Assembly: GCA_043228905.1 (NCBI GenBank)
Contig: JBHGNT010000008.1
Coordinates: 17,732,001-17,796,000 of the forward strand
Reading direction: 5' to 3'
DNA: 64,000 bases
Origin: Azolla caroliniana
Taxonomy: Eukaryota; Polypodiophyta
A model generated the notes under the pieces. That model searched no databases. It saw nothing but the letters and a program-made list of their open reading frames with translations, and was not told the DNA's origin. Numbering within the stretch: position 1 is the first letter of the stretch; the number at the start of each line of letters is the position of its first letter. Shown here in pieces: positions 1 through 11,290 of this stretch. The position numbers were made by a program, and so were the translations under genes.

Positions 1-357
1 CCTAAACATTCCAGATCCCTTTTAGTGCATGATATGAGACTAGACTTCCTCCAATTAATATGTAATCCGAAAACCAATGCAAATTGGTTCCATACAAGCA
101 TCTTCTTCTCAAGATTGTCTCGTGAAGCTTGTAGAAACATGAAAGAATCATCGGCCAAAGCTTGTGCTTAATTTAATAGTTGCCCTCTAGATGGAAGGTG
201 TTGACCCATGATGTTACCATTTGTTGCAAGCCTTGATAGCATCACTAACAACGGATGAGTAGCAATAGCAAACAACAATGGGCTAAGTGGGCATCCTTGA
301 TAAATAGATATTGTCAAGGCAATATTTGATGTAACTCCCCCATTAAGCATTACTCCT
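1..357 (-). pseudogene. LINE (non-LTR) reverse transcriptase fragment
   Basis: Read on the minus strand this encodes the palm of a plant LINE reverse transcriptase. QGCPLSPLLFA lies at about 265-300, followed by ALADDSFMFLQAS at about 122-160, which contains the catalytic A-D-D box. Downstream residues typical of the family (an NLEKKM-like stretch and FGLHIN) continue to the window edge. One in-frame TAA near 168-170 separates the two blocks. The upstream end runs into a CT microsatellite at 355, so the copy is truncated there, and the window edge cuts the other end. It is a dead fragment. The family assignment is secure, the subfamily is not. Confidence 0.85.
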
Positions 358-370
358 CTCTCTCTCTCTT
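355..370. repeat. (CT)n microsatellite
   Basis: Short uninterrupted CT run next to the broken end of the LINE fragment. Confidence 0.8.
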
Positions 371-447
371 AAAATACATTAGTGTATCTCTCTCTATCAA
401 TTGAAAAATATATAAATGACTTAACCAACATAACCAATTTGAGGCAA

Positions 448-555
448 TTAATTAGGGCTCAAAACAAACCAAACCGAGCTCACATTAGTTAAGAAAACTC
501 AAGCCCAAACCAAACTAAACTAAACCGCCAAACCTGTTAACAACATTTCAATGGT
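448..555. repeat. AAACC/GGTTT-rich degenerate tract
   Basis: Dense run of AAACC, AAACT and AACCG words on the plus strand with no exact period. The composition matches tracts at 1440-1840 and 3255-3420. Confidence 0.6.
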
Positions 556-660
556 TTGGTTCAAGCTTGAGATAAACTATTGTCGACTCCAAGCATGGAT
601 CTTGGAGGGCATGAATTTGCTCAAGCAATGGAGGATATTGGTGCATGTGAAACACTACTA

Positions 661-738
661 AATTGTATTGATTGTGATAGTAATAGATTACACTTGACAA
701 CATATTATGCTAGTAATGTTACTTGAGATGAAATCATT
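661..738 (-). repeat. Dispersed ~75-bp repeat module, copy 1 (inverted)
   Basis: The reverse complement reads 'aatgatttcatctcaagtaa...' and continues to '...acaatcaatacaatt'. It aligns over its length with segments at 2035-2099, 7405-7500 and 7738-7818. Confidence 0.65.
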
Positions 739-1439
739 AACATAAATTGGATGATCATAATTTTGGAAATCCATATTCAAAGTTATTAGCATCTATTTTA
801 ACCAATTATTCCTTTGAAACAACCACATGCCCATAGATTGACACATGCATGATATTCGTGATATTTTCCATGCGTGATACGCAATATTCGAGATAAGAAA
901 AGTCCCCGAGGATATTTTAAAACCATTTGTTTTGCAAAATAAATAAAGAAGGAAAGAATTAAGTCACAAAAGAAAAGAACAATCACTCATTAATGGATTA
1001 TAAAAATATGATTAGTGTGTAGTCTCCTTTTGATTGTCAAATAAAAAAGCGGGGAGTTTATGGACTTTATTTTATTTTATTGATTTATTATTATTTTTAA
1101 AACGAATATTTTTACATCTATTATAGAAATATGATTAGTGTCAAGTCCCCTTTTTAATATGAGATAAAAATATCCACAAAATTTGGGAGAGTAAAAAGTG
1201 GGGAATTGATGAACCTTTATTTTTATTTTTCTATAAAAAATAAAATGAATACTTTTTTAGATCTATTATAAAACTATTATTAGTGTCACGTTCCCTTTTT
1301 ATTGTGAAGTAAAAATATCCCCTTTTTAGTTTTAGGAGGGAGTTTATGAGCTCTTTTTTATTTTATTTTTAAGTAATACTTTTTTATGCATTCGTGGTAG
1401 AGGCCCCACGAATGCGAATATGTCAATCTATGCACATGC

Positions 1440-1840
1440 TAGCAATGGGCGCAGTTCGGTTCGATTTCTTGGCCTTGAAACCAAACCATTTATTTATATT
1501 AAAAACCAAACCAAACTGTTTAAATTTTATGAAGCCATTTAAACTGAACCGTTTAGAGCTGAACTGTTTAAATGAAACCGTTTATGAAAAATTTAGAACC
1601 AAACCAAATCGGTTTATCATAAATCAAAACCAAACCAAACCAAACTTATAAACTAATAAACCTATAAACCTTTAAACCAAACCACATAAGCCGAAACCGC
1701 TAAACGATAAGTCACTAAACCGCTAAACCATGAAATTCAAAACCAAACCGAACCGAAACCAAACCGGATCATAATATTTGAAACCAAACCAAATGGCTTA
1801 TTTATCTTTGAACCAATAAGCCGTTAAACCGTGCCTATTG
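1440..1840. repeat. AAACC/GGTTT-rich degenerate tract
   Basis: About 400 bp dominated by AAACC, AACCG and GTTTA words (for example repeated 'aaaccaaaccaaa'). It has no fixed period and looks like a degenerated pentanucleotide-type repeat rather than telomeric TTTAGGG. Confidence 0.7.
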
Positions 1841-2034
1841 CTAGCAAATGCCTATGGAAGTGAGCTAGTTCTCAAGCTCATTGCAAATACAATTCATCTA
1901 CTTTAATCATATTAACTACTTATTTCTACATATGTATCTAATAGCTTTTGTTAAATCTAAACTAGACATGTGCTCATAACTTTGAATTTGGACTCCCAAA
2001 TTATGTTTACCCAATTTGCATTAATGAGTTCATA

Positions 2035-2099
2035 TCAAGTAAAATTACCAGCATAATATGTTGTGAAGAGTGATCCATTCCCATTACAATCTGTACAAT
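2035..2099 (+). repeat. Dispersed ~75-bp repeat module, copy 2
   Basis: Direct-orientation copy of the module seen inverted at 661-738. It shares 'agcataatatgttgt' and a terminal '...tacaatt' and runs straight into the assembly gap. Confidence 0.6.
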
Positions 2100-2100
2100 T

Positions 2101-2200
2101 NNNNNNNNNNNNNNNNNNNNNNNNNNNNNNNNNNNNNNNNNNNNNNNNNNNNNNNNNNNNNNNNNNNNNNNNNNNNNNNNNNNNNNNNNNNNNNNNNNNN
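2101..2200. other. Assembly gap (100 N)
   Basis: Exactly 100 N, the usual placeholder for a gap of unknown length. The flanks are ordinary AT-rich DNA, and a dispersed repeat ends at the gap's left edge. Confidence 0.98.
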
Positions 2201-2534
2201 TAGAGTTGGTTGAAGACTAGTGTAAAGATGTTTTCACATGACACAAAGAAATGATGGAACCAATTTCTATCAAAATAAGATCATCTAAAGAAGGAAACAA
2301 TATTTTCCTTACAAAGATGATACATATTTGATGAATTTAAACTATAGTGGAAAGGTACATGAGGAAAGTGACAAGTTACTCCATGCACCATTCATCACCC
2401 CAATGAAACAAGCAACTTGGTTATGTTTCATATGTTGGTGACAAAAAAAAGCAAGCTACAATTAAGCATGGGCCACTAGGAATTAAATACTACAAGAATG
2501 TTTGACATGTTTCAACCATCATTTAGGGACATTA

Positions 2535-3120
2535 TTTTGGATACGATGATATGCCATGGAACCGACAACATTCTTCATGACTTTAGCAACTATTGTCAAA
2601 ATCACATGGCATTGCAAGACTATGAAAGTAAAACACTTGTCTAGGAATTGGAAGTTTTCGTGGTCATGGTTATATTATTCAAATAGATAACAAAACCCAA
2701 AGTGTTCAATAAATTTTGTTGTGTTCAAAGAAAAATCTAAATCATAGGACATTATCTCTCGATAAAGTTCAAGAAGTAAAAAATCTCTCAAAATGTGGAA
2801 TTGTTGTATCATTAACAAACAATGAATCGGGAAGATAAAAATAGAACATAAAGCATTGTCATACTTGGTAACCAAAATTGCACTTATGGGAAAACTAGCA
2901 GGATGGATGTTGATACTTTAGGAGTTTGAAGTTTATAATATTCCATGTGCCTACAACCCTTCATGTGAAAGTTGGAGTCTGAGATGACTTTCATGGACCA
3001 ATTGAGAGATGAGAGGAAGCAAATGCTTTATCAAATAGATAATGACATGAGTAGTTGCAAAGTTCCTCGACAAGTAACCTATATGAGTAAATTATGTGTG
3101 GAGTTCCATATGTGAGTTAG
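2535..3120 (+). pseudogene. Heavily decayed Ty3/gypsy RNase H remnant (tentative)
   Basis: Near 2858-2945 the plus strand can be read, across one frameshift and one TAG stop, as a block resembling the end of gypsy RNase H: 'YLVTKIALMGK', then 'LAGWMLIL', then 'EFEVYNIP', like the segment before the tether in plant gypsy elements. Flanking DNA at 2535-2700 and 2960-3120 gives only weak RNase H or integrase-like phrases with many stops. No LTRs can be placed with confidence. It could be a chance resemblance. Confidence 0.35.
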
Positions 3121-3254
3121 AATTAGAAATGACCAAAGAGAGGATGTTATAAACCATATAACAAGGACCCAACTCAAATTTTCATGGTCATGCATAAGAA
3201 GGGTAGCGTGATCTAGAAGAGTTGTCCCACCAACATATCGAGCAGGAATTGGCA

Positions 3255-3420
3255 ATGGTTCAGCTTCGGCTTAACCAGTTTGCCCTTGTCCAATCTAAAT
3301 TGGTTAAACCTTAACTAGTTTAGGAGTTTTCAAACCTGAACCGATCCCTAAACCAATTTGGCAAGGCTCAAGCTAAACCGGTTCACAAATCTCAAGTGTG
3401 AATTGAACCAAGCAGTTGCG
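3255..3420. repeat. AAACC/GGTTT-rich degenerate tract
   Basis: Third tract rich in AACCAGTTT, GGTTAAACC and AAACCGG words, matching the composition of those at 448-555 and 1440-1840. Confidence 0.55.
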
Positions 3421-4089
3421 GACTCCTAATATTGAGGTGTTATCTCGGGGATTATTAAGGGCCATTCGTGTAGTGGATGCATGTCCGCTTATCACATTGT
3501 AAGGACAATGTCCACTTATCACATTGCATTAGGACATGTGTCCATCTCATAGGATATGGAAGAGTTAAGAGTTTGGGTAAGATGTAAGGGGACAAGTGTG
3601 CAATCTCCTATTCAAGATAGAGGAAACCATGCATCTATATGTAATTTGATATTTAGAAGAATCATTATACATTCTTGAGGCAAATTTTTAGCAACAGGAC
3701 TGATGATTAATATTGTGATTAACTCAAAATCTATCATAATTTAAGAGAATCCTCAAGGATCACATAAGGATCCTCCTCCTAGCAGGAAAGAAAGGTTCTA
3801 GGGCATATCATCAATGTTTATAATGATAACCATGCCTCCTCTGTAGATCATTGAAAATTGACACCCCTTCCAAAAGCCTCCCAGTTGATAAGAAATGATT
3901 AAAAATCAGCATAAGCAAAGTTGAAGAGCAAGGGAGATGATGCAACAATATGTTGTATGTTGGTTCATCCTTAACTACTAGTTAAGAGACTACAAATCAA
4001 TGCTGTAAAAACAGGGAGGAACGCATCTACATTGAGTGCTTCACCTCTTATAGCAGAAATTAGTACCTGATTCTTAGAAAAGTTCTTGG

Positions 4090-4138
4090 AAGAAGAAGAA
4101 GAAGTGATGGATATACCATTTTCTTCTTCTTCTTCTTC
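4090..4138. repeat. GAA/TTC inverted microsatellite hairpin
   Basis: A (GAA)n run is followed about 18 bp later by its complement (TTC)n. The spacer contains ATGG...CCAT, which extends the symmetry. The whole can fold into a long hairpin. Confidence 0.7.
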
Positions 4139-4213
4139 TCGGGTCAACCACATGATGTTTTCTATAAGCCCTCTGCTTTATTCCTTCACAGGAAGTTTGT
4201 TTGCATTGATCAT

Positions 4214-4352
4214 TACCACACTAATCCTTCAAACTAATAAAATCATCACACTAATCCTTCAAATTAATTACATCACATTACACTAATCCTTCAAATTAAT
4301 TACATCACATCACACTAATCATATCATTGCAGTAATCCGTCAAATTAATTAC
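4214..4352. repeat. ~31-34-bp AT-rich minisatellite
   Basis: Four to five tandem copies of a unit around 'cactaatccttcaaa' followed by 'ttaattacatca'. The last units are degenerate. Confidence 0.8.
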
Positions 4353-6849
4353 CTCTCCTGCTGTGTAAATCACCCCCATAAGTAAGGACACATGTAGATA
4401 AGTTTTTAATAAAAGAATTATGGCAGGAAAATCAAATGGCAAGGATGGATGTAGTGAAAGCTTGTTATACTAACTACCAATTACATACTAATTACATTTG
4501 AAATGGGTTAATATTATCTTAAAATGGGAGGATTAGTTTAATTTTAGTGGATTAATCTAGAGAATGTATTTAATTATGATTAGCATTAGACTTGTATACA
4601 TATTGTGAGTGGATGTCCACACTAACAAAGACCTTGTCAAAAGGTTTATGTTATGTTTTTTGTGAGAGGATGAGTAAAAATAGAAGTCAAGTTGCCTTTT
4701 TTAATTAAAGTCTAAAGGACCTCATTCCATGTGCCTTTATGGAGAGAGAGCGAGAGAGAGCGAGAGAGAGAGAGAGAGTATACATGGCTTGTGGCCATGG
4801 GTGAAGACAAAGGTGAACATAGAGGTTTCTTATCGACGTATCACAACGGACAAAATACAATGGACTTGGACGGAGTCTACGATAATGTGAATGTGACATG
4901 TGGGATATGGACACAACCCATCATGCATATGAAACCTATCCTCATTCAAATTATTTAATTGAATTATGATATCTAAGACGAAGTAGTCCACATGACACCA
5001 AATATGATTTAAGAGACATGTTTATAGCCCCATGGTGTATATGAAAGTTTTGATACTATGGTGATGTCGATGATGCCTAGTGTTGTCGGCAATAATGTTG
5101 TATTCTATAGGAGTCGTTGAAAGCTTATACATCCTATAAGGAGTGCATCGAAGTCATGCATGATGTCCTCAATTGCATTAGAAAGAGTTAGAGTTGATCA
5201 CTGCATGAGAAGATAAGGTAACACTTCATGTTATCATCTTTATATAATCCATGGACGTATTTGGTTATCAAGTTTGATCTACATTTAACTAAGGCACAAA
5301 AGCCGTTGTTGCAATTTCATTTGTGAAATAGTAAGAAATAATACAACCTATATTTTAGAGAAGTTAAGGTCATATGCAATGGCTGCATGTATATTGTAAA
5401 TGATCATGCAACTAAACATATGCATATTTTGAGATATAATAAGCATAGATAAAAAAGTTTCAATGTGGTATTTTACCGTGACTACAATTTTTTCTTTTAC
5501 TTTTCGGGTTTCCCAGCTAATCTCTAGCTTTTGCAGTTGCCAGCATGCATGCCCAATTGTATGCTTTGCAATAAAGACATTATTGTCGGTGAGGATCATG
5601 GAGTTAGATGATCCAATCACAAACCAATATTAACAAGAACAAACTGTGTGTTCCCAATGAGTATGGGCCATCGTCATTTAATACCTCATCCAACTTGGCC
5701 ATTTTGTAAGTTTAGGGACATGTGTAATAGTTGGTGTATTTTCCCATTGTTTCTTCTTCCGTTAATGATATAATATAAAGGATGCATTTTATGATCATCC
5801 TATTGTGACCAAACCTTGTTATCTAACTATCAATGTGCCTTCCTAGCACCTTTCACCGAAAGATCAACATGGCCCACTAAATTTGTCAATAGGGGACAAT
5901 CATTATGCTACCTTCAACACATTCAAAAGGCCACTCCACTTTTTACTAAATTAAGTTAATATTATCAAGCAATTATTGAGAGAATTTAAGTTGGTAGTTA
6001 AGTTTCACTTTGGACTTCATATTTTTATGCAAATGCTAGAATTTCATCATGGAACACAATCAAACCCATACGTTGCCAATTCTCTAACAAAAATTTAGGT
6101 TTCTTCAACATCTAAGAACATGTGTGTATGCATCTATTTTTCAAAATAGGAGAAGGTTGGAATTCCCATTGCTATCTTAAATCCCTGATTTTGTTGGAAT
6201 GTAAAAGAGCATCATATTCACCAACTTAAGTAGGCTCAATCCCAAAATTTGAAATTTGTAGTCACAATTGGAGATACATAATGATCATGGTCATTTTTGC
6301 AACCATATTCTAGTCACAATTTACCAAAATATAAGTAGAGAAAATATACCTTTTGACCAAAATGAGCTCCACAAGTAGATATGCCAAATCAGTTGATTCA
6401 CTATTTCTTTTCACATATACAATTGTTTTATCGACTTTCATTCTCTCTCACTTTGTGCATGCAACTTATGATTTCAGGCAAGCTTGTTTGTTGTATTTAT
6501 TTTGATTTTGATTATCAAATACATGTTTTTGTTTTTAAGATTGGATTAAGAGGCATTTATCTAACTACTAGGTGCAAACAAAATTTAGCTTTGCAACCTC
6601 AATCGTATCTCATGCCTAGAAGCTCTCGAACTCATAAGCTAGATGCTTTCCAGACTAAGCTTAAGGTAGAAATCAAACAAATACACAATAACTTGCATAT
6701 ATGAAGGTAATCATTCCAAAAGTAACATGAAGCACTAATCAAATAGGAAAAAAGAGATGGGTAAAAGAGAAATTGAAAGAAGATCAAAGAAATGTTACCA
6801 AAGCAATGATGTAATGAAGTTTGACCATATTCCATAAAGAGAAAGAAAA
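4353..6849. other. AT-rich non-coding stretch
   Basis: No gene is recognised. A (GA)n microsatellite lies at 4741-4778. The longest open frame is 107 codons (6381-6704); it starts with a hydrophobic stretch but has no recognisable domain and no supporting context, and I read it as chance. Confidence 0.55.
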
Positions 6850-6854
6850 ATCTA

Positions 6855-7140
6855 ATAGCTAAATCCCGATTCCCACCAAGATTTAGGCAAGGAATTTATG
6901 ATATGGCACAAATTTTCCAGGCATATTCCTCTCCTAAATTCTCATGCATGCTATATGTCTATATGCATCCTAGTTTGATATGCAACTCACCATATGCAGT
7001 TTATCAACATAAATTACTTCATGCAATGAGAATCCTGCCATAAAGCATTATGATAAATAACTACAATAATTAGAAATTCAGTAAGGCTATTACATTTAGT
7101 TTGGTCAACACATAAACATATTACAATGCTCAATATTTGA
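6855..7140 (+). repeat. Diverged copy of the 7.8-9.6 kb tandem repeat
   Basis: Starts with 'gctaaatccc' and 'ccaccaagat', continues with 'tatgatatggca', and later has a 'cataaagcattatga' match. These occur in the same order as in the two better-conserved units downstream, with much more divergence and some indels. Confidence 0.55.
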
Positions 7141-7404
7141 CCTAAAGAGTGTACACTATATATGTTAAAACTCTGAAATGCTGAATTACTCATTAAAATG
7201 ATCAGTTTTGTGATTTGAAATGGAAGCGGAAAACATATGTAACCTCTTTAATTGATAGCCAAGGTGATGGATAGCATTCCGAATGCTGCAAATATTTCCA
7301 GCTCCATAATGACTGTTAACAGTCGATCATGACTGTTAATTAAAGAAGCAGGATTGTATAGGATTAGTGACCATTTTGAAGGCTTTCTTCATAATGCACA
7401 AAAT

Positions 7405-7500
7405 TATGAACAATGATTTCATCTCAAGAAACACTGCTAGCATAACTTGTTTCAAAGAGCGATTCATTCCCATCACGATCGATACAATTTCTAATGGAAA
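7405..7500 (+). repeat. Dispersed ~75-bp repeat module, copy 3
   Basis: Begins 'atgatttcatctcaag' and ends 'cgatcgatacaattt'. Same module as at 661-738 (inverted), 2035-2099 and 7738-7818. Confidence 0.65.
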
Positions 7501-7737
7501 AGCTGAGTCCATAACATTTCTATATCTGAAAATGTATATGCATTTGGACAAAAGTGCAAGTTATGTCCCAAATCACTCCTATTGACTGGGGACTTACATG
7601 GCCAACATATCTATGAGAATCAATGGTGTGATTGATAGATCGTGACCATTCCTTAATGAAGACGGATCATATTAGGATCACTTAGCATGTGACCATTTCG
7701 ACAGATTTCCAAAATTACAATCACCCTATTTGTGTAA

Positions 7738-7818
7738 ATGATTTCATCTCAAGTAACACTACTAACATAATCTGTTGTGAAGAGTAAATCATCCTCATCA
7801 CGATAAATTTGAATGATA
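7738..7818 (+). repeat. Dispersed ~75-bp repeat module, copy 4
   Basis: Begins 'aatgatttcatctcaagtaa', then 'aacataatctgttgtgaaga'. Direct copy of the module at 7405. Confidence 0.65.
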
Positions 7819-7841
7819 AGTGTTCCACATTTCAAATGTCT

Positions 7842-8738
7842 GGAGTACAAGGAGAATGATTCCTTCATAATGAGACCCTTTGTAATGAGAGCATATCGAA
7901 TTAGTAGGCTCATCTTCCCACAACATGTCTTCTTATAACAATTATCCTGATTTCAACAATGTTGTTTAGTTAAGAACAACTTGATATGAGCAAGGTTGGC
8001 ATGAGGCCCACAGTTACATATATCATTATATCTTGACACAACATACCACATCTACAAGTTCTTTGACGAATCTCTCCTATCGAATTGGGACTTATACGTC
8101 CACCATAATTCTCTATTTGACAGACAAATCAACATTTCGCACCCTTTACTCCAAGAAACAATTGAGGTTGTAAGAGCTAAATCCCACCAAGATCTAGGCA
8201 AGAAACTCATGATATGGCATGATTTTTCAACCCATATTGATCTCCATTTAATTTGTCCACATGCATGTCAAGAATGTGATACCATCAAAATTGTAGCACG
8301 ACGCAACACACGTTATTTGCCTAACTAAATTACATATTTCCATGAAAATCCTACCATGAAACATTATGAAAGAGAAAACCAACAAAATAAATTGATTAGA
8401 AAGTTGAATGTTTTACCAATAAAAAAAGATACAAAGCTCAATCATACTTTCATAGATATAACATGCATAACTTATTAAATTGTTCAACCATCATGAAAAG
8501 ACCATAAATGACACCTAAAACCTATATCATACACAACGAGTTCTTGGGTCATACATTTATCACAACACTTGTTTTCTATCACCGTATTAACAAACGTTTC
8601 ATTTACCTTACGTCACTTTGAAGAGGGAAGGAATTACTATATATCGTCTATTTACAAATATGTCTTATGAGATTACATGATCTATATATATGGCAAGTTT
8701 TGAGACATCTTCCACATTTTCTCCATTGGAGAAATTGT
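7842..8738 (+). repeat. ~0.9-kb direct repeat, unit 1
   Basis: Begins 'ggagtacaagga' and ends 'ctccattggagaaattgt'. It aligns along almost its whole length with 8767-9627, at high identity by eye. It carries about 85 extra bases near 7889-7973 that unit 2 lacks, and lacks a short segment ('catatccaaaccctgttccc') that unit 2 has. No coding sequence is conserved between the two units. Confidence 0.85.
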
Positions 8739-8766
8739 AATGATTTTTTGGTCAACTAAACATGTT

Positions 8767-9627
8767 GGAGTACAAGGAAATGATTCCTTTCATAATGAGA
8801 CCCTTTGTAATTATGAGCAACTTGATATGAGAAAGGTTGGCATGAGGCCCACAGTTATCTATACCATTATATCTTGACAAAACATACCACATCTACAAGT
8901 TCTTTGACGAATCTCTCCTATCAAATTGGGACTTATACATCCACCATAATTCACTATTTGAGAGACAAATCAACATTTCGCACCCATTACTCCAAGAAAC
9001 AATTCATATCCAAACCCTGTTCCCTATTCCTTAAAGAAATCAAAGGGGGCGGCTCTAAGAGCTAGATCCCACCAAGATCTAGGCAAGAAACTCATGATAT
9101 GGCACGATTTTTCAAGCCATATTGATCTCTATTTAATTTGTCCACATGCATGTCAAGAATGTGATAGCATCAAAATTGTATCACAACGGAACACATGTGG
9201 TTTGTCTAACTAAACTACATATTGCCATGAAAAAACCTACCATGAAACATTATGAAAGAGAAAACCAACAAAATAACTTGATTAGAAAGCTCAATGTTTT
9301 ACCAATAAAGAAAAAGATTACAAAGCTCATTCATACTTTCATAGATATAACATGCATTGCTTATTAAATTGTTCAAGCATCATGAAAAGACCATAAATGA
9401 CACCTAAAACCTTTATCATAAACAACAAGTTCTTAGGTCATACATTTATCACAACACTTGTTTTCTATCACCATATTAACGAAAGTTTGATTTACCTTAC
9501 GATACTTTGAAGAGGGAAGAAATTACTATATATAGTCTATTTACAAATATTTCTTATGAGATCACATGATCCATATCTATGGCAAGTTTTGAGACATCTT
9601 CCACATTTGCTCCATTGGAGAAATTGT
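8767..9627 (+). repeat. ~0.9-kb direct repeat, unit 2
   Basis: Tandem partner of 7842-8738, separated from it by about 28 bp. Open frames of 63 and 73 codons inside it are not preserved in unit 1, which argues against a protein. Confidence 0.85.
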
Positions 9628-10674
9628 TCAAGCAAGTGCAGATACGCTTGGAAACAATGCCTCAATCAAGTCCAATGGTCACTCAACCCTTAACCCTACA
9701 AGAACAAACATAATTCCTATCTAAGTTTTGTTTTGTTAAATGAAAGAGGTTATGGGTTCAAATAACACGTGTTGCCATGGGTCATATTGGCCCCCATTGA
9801 CATTCATTACTATCATCATTAATTAGATACCCTATAATCCACACCTAACCATATGAATTAGTTTCGTCATTGGGCATTCTATATACAACTCTCGACTCCT
9901 TACCATAGATCTCTTTCCTCATGCATAAAGTTCTGAATTTTCCACATTCAATCTAGAGAAAAGCTTGGATAATGTTGACTTCAAACAGACACTAAAAGTC
10001 CACATTCATTCTAGAGAGAAGTTTGTATTATGTTTCTAGACTCTAGGGAACGTATAAATCCATCTTTCTTCTTCTCATATCAAAATCTACACCTTGAGAT
10101 AAACTCTCGATTCAACTATTGCAATAGATCAAATTTATGCCGGATATTTCATCTCTCTATAAATGCAGAATTATTCCAAGCTTTCTATAACATGTTGTTT
10201 GAACAATTACCTCCATTTTTCTGTGGATGGAACTGAACAACATGCATGTTGATCCTTCTTTACTGCAGCAATGAACTCACCACCATGGTTTGCAGCTGCA
10301 AGTTGCAAATCTCTATTAGCTAGAGATTGAAACTATTGAATGAAATAAAAAACACTACACAAATGCATGCAATAAGTGAATTTAAGATAAGAAAACTGAC
10401 TTTTAGACTGAGCTTAATGTTAATGCCTGATAAGAATGAACGAAATATACATGTTGTCCACATACTTGATTTAATAGTTTTGAGGGTCTCTTTGTGTTCC
10501 AACGAATATGGGGAGCTTTAATCATTTCAGATGATCCAAACTTTGTTATAACAATTCCATATATGAGGCCTAGCACTTCAACTGCAAAATTTCAGTAGAT
10601 ATATTTTCATTATTAGAAAATATATGTACACCGTTTGGACTATAACCAAAGCAATGTAAGTTTAATGTAGTTGA
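9628..10674. other. AT-rich stretch before the retrotransposon nest
   Basis: No gene is recognised. A short imperfect duplication is visible at about 9938-10030 ('ccacattcaatctagagaaa' and 'ccacattcattctagagaga'). Opposed open frames of 60-68 codons at 10030-10520 have no domain features. Confidence 0.5.
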
Positions 10675-10825
10675 AAAACTTCATTACTTTGTTCCGGATG
10701 TTACCCTTGTAGCCCTCATCATCCAGCCAATCGGTCAGGTTCAACCGAACCTCTGGAACCTGTCGGACATATTTCAATAGCAACTTACACCCAGTTGACG
10801 TCGTCATCAACATGTCTCCTATGCC
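10675..10825 (-). pseudogene. Y: protease/pre-integrase segment (left of X)
   Basis: Minus-strand reading begins VGIGDMLMTTSTGCKLLLK and runs through VPEVRLNL to a WLDDEGY block. This is the part of copia polyproteins just after the protease active site. It continues the frame broken off at 42146 by element X. It ends abruptly near 10675 and no later domain follows, so this is where Y was deleted or truncated. Confidence 0.75.
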
Positions 10826-10830
10826 GACAA
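10826..10830. repeat. X target-site duplication, left
   Basis: GACAA (minus strand TTGTC). The right partner at 42141-42145 is AATAA (minus TTATT), differing by two transitions. Both align at the same point of Y's interrupted protease reading. Confidence 0.6.
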
Positions 10831-11152
10831 TGTTGATAACGCGTGCGTTTTGCGGAAACATGTATGGATCTGTTGTCGGTTATGAACAATAAACAACGTA
10901 GACAGAAAAATAGAATAGGCGTAGACTTATACAATGCAAGCTCTAATGGAAAGGTTTATTTCTTCGTTCTCACTCTCTCTCTGAGATACAATACACAGAA
11001 CTAGAGAATCAGTTCTCTGTCTCTTCGTCTCTCTCTTCCACTCGTCACACTATACAATGTTAGGTATTCGCTTATATACTAAGCCCTAACTTATTGACGA
11101 GTTCACACTCGTACGGATACAATTTGGAAGGAATCAGCCTTTTATGCCAACA
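10831..11152 (-). repeat. X 3' LTR
   Basis: Plus strand starts TGTTGATAACGC and ends ATGCCAACA. It matches 27775-27805 joined to 41850-42140. Confidence 0.92.
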
Positions 11153-11162
11153 AATTCCCCCA
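11153..11162 (-). other. X polypurine tract
   Basis: Minus strand reads TGGGGGAATT immediately before the 3' LTR start TGTTGG. This is the expected position and composition for plus-strand priming. Confidence 0.8.
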
Positions 11163-11290
11163 TAAAAGGACTACTCTTTCATACATATACAAATACTTGG
11201 GGTTATCTCCCCCGTAATCTTAAATTGAGTTTTATGCTACAAGTCTGTCGACATGAAGCCGAGTCGGCAGATGTATAGTATGAGTGTCGA

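Larger units (their letters stand above)
372..2034. other. AT-rich non-coding stretch
   Basis: No convincing gene. It holds two AAACC-rich tracts (about 448-555 and 1440-1840), one inverted copy of a dispersed repeat module (661-738) and AT-rich filler with loosely repeated phrases around 990-1380 (several similar 'tattagtgt...ccctttttattgtga' segments). An 85-codon open frame at 1394-1651 lies inside the AAACC tract and is a composition artefact. Confidence 0.6.

Noticed and set aside
1440-1840. Telomere-like interstitial repeat
   Set aside because: No TTTAGGG/CCCTAAA units. Only AAACC-type words without regular period.
6381-6704. 107-codon frame with hydrophobic start
   Set aside because: No domain, no codon bias, no neighbouring gene signals. 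Expected by chance in AT-rich DNA.
9146-9367. 73-codon frame in tandem-repeat unit 2
   Set aside because: The matching sequence in unit 1 has lost the frame, so it is not maintained as coding.
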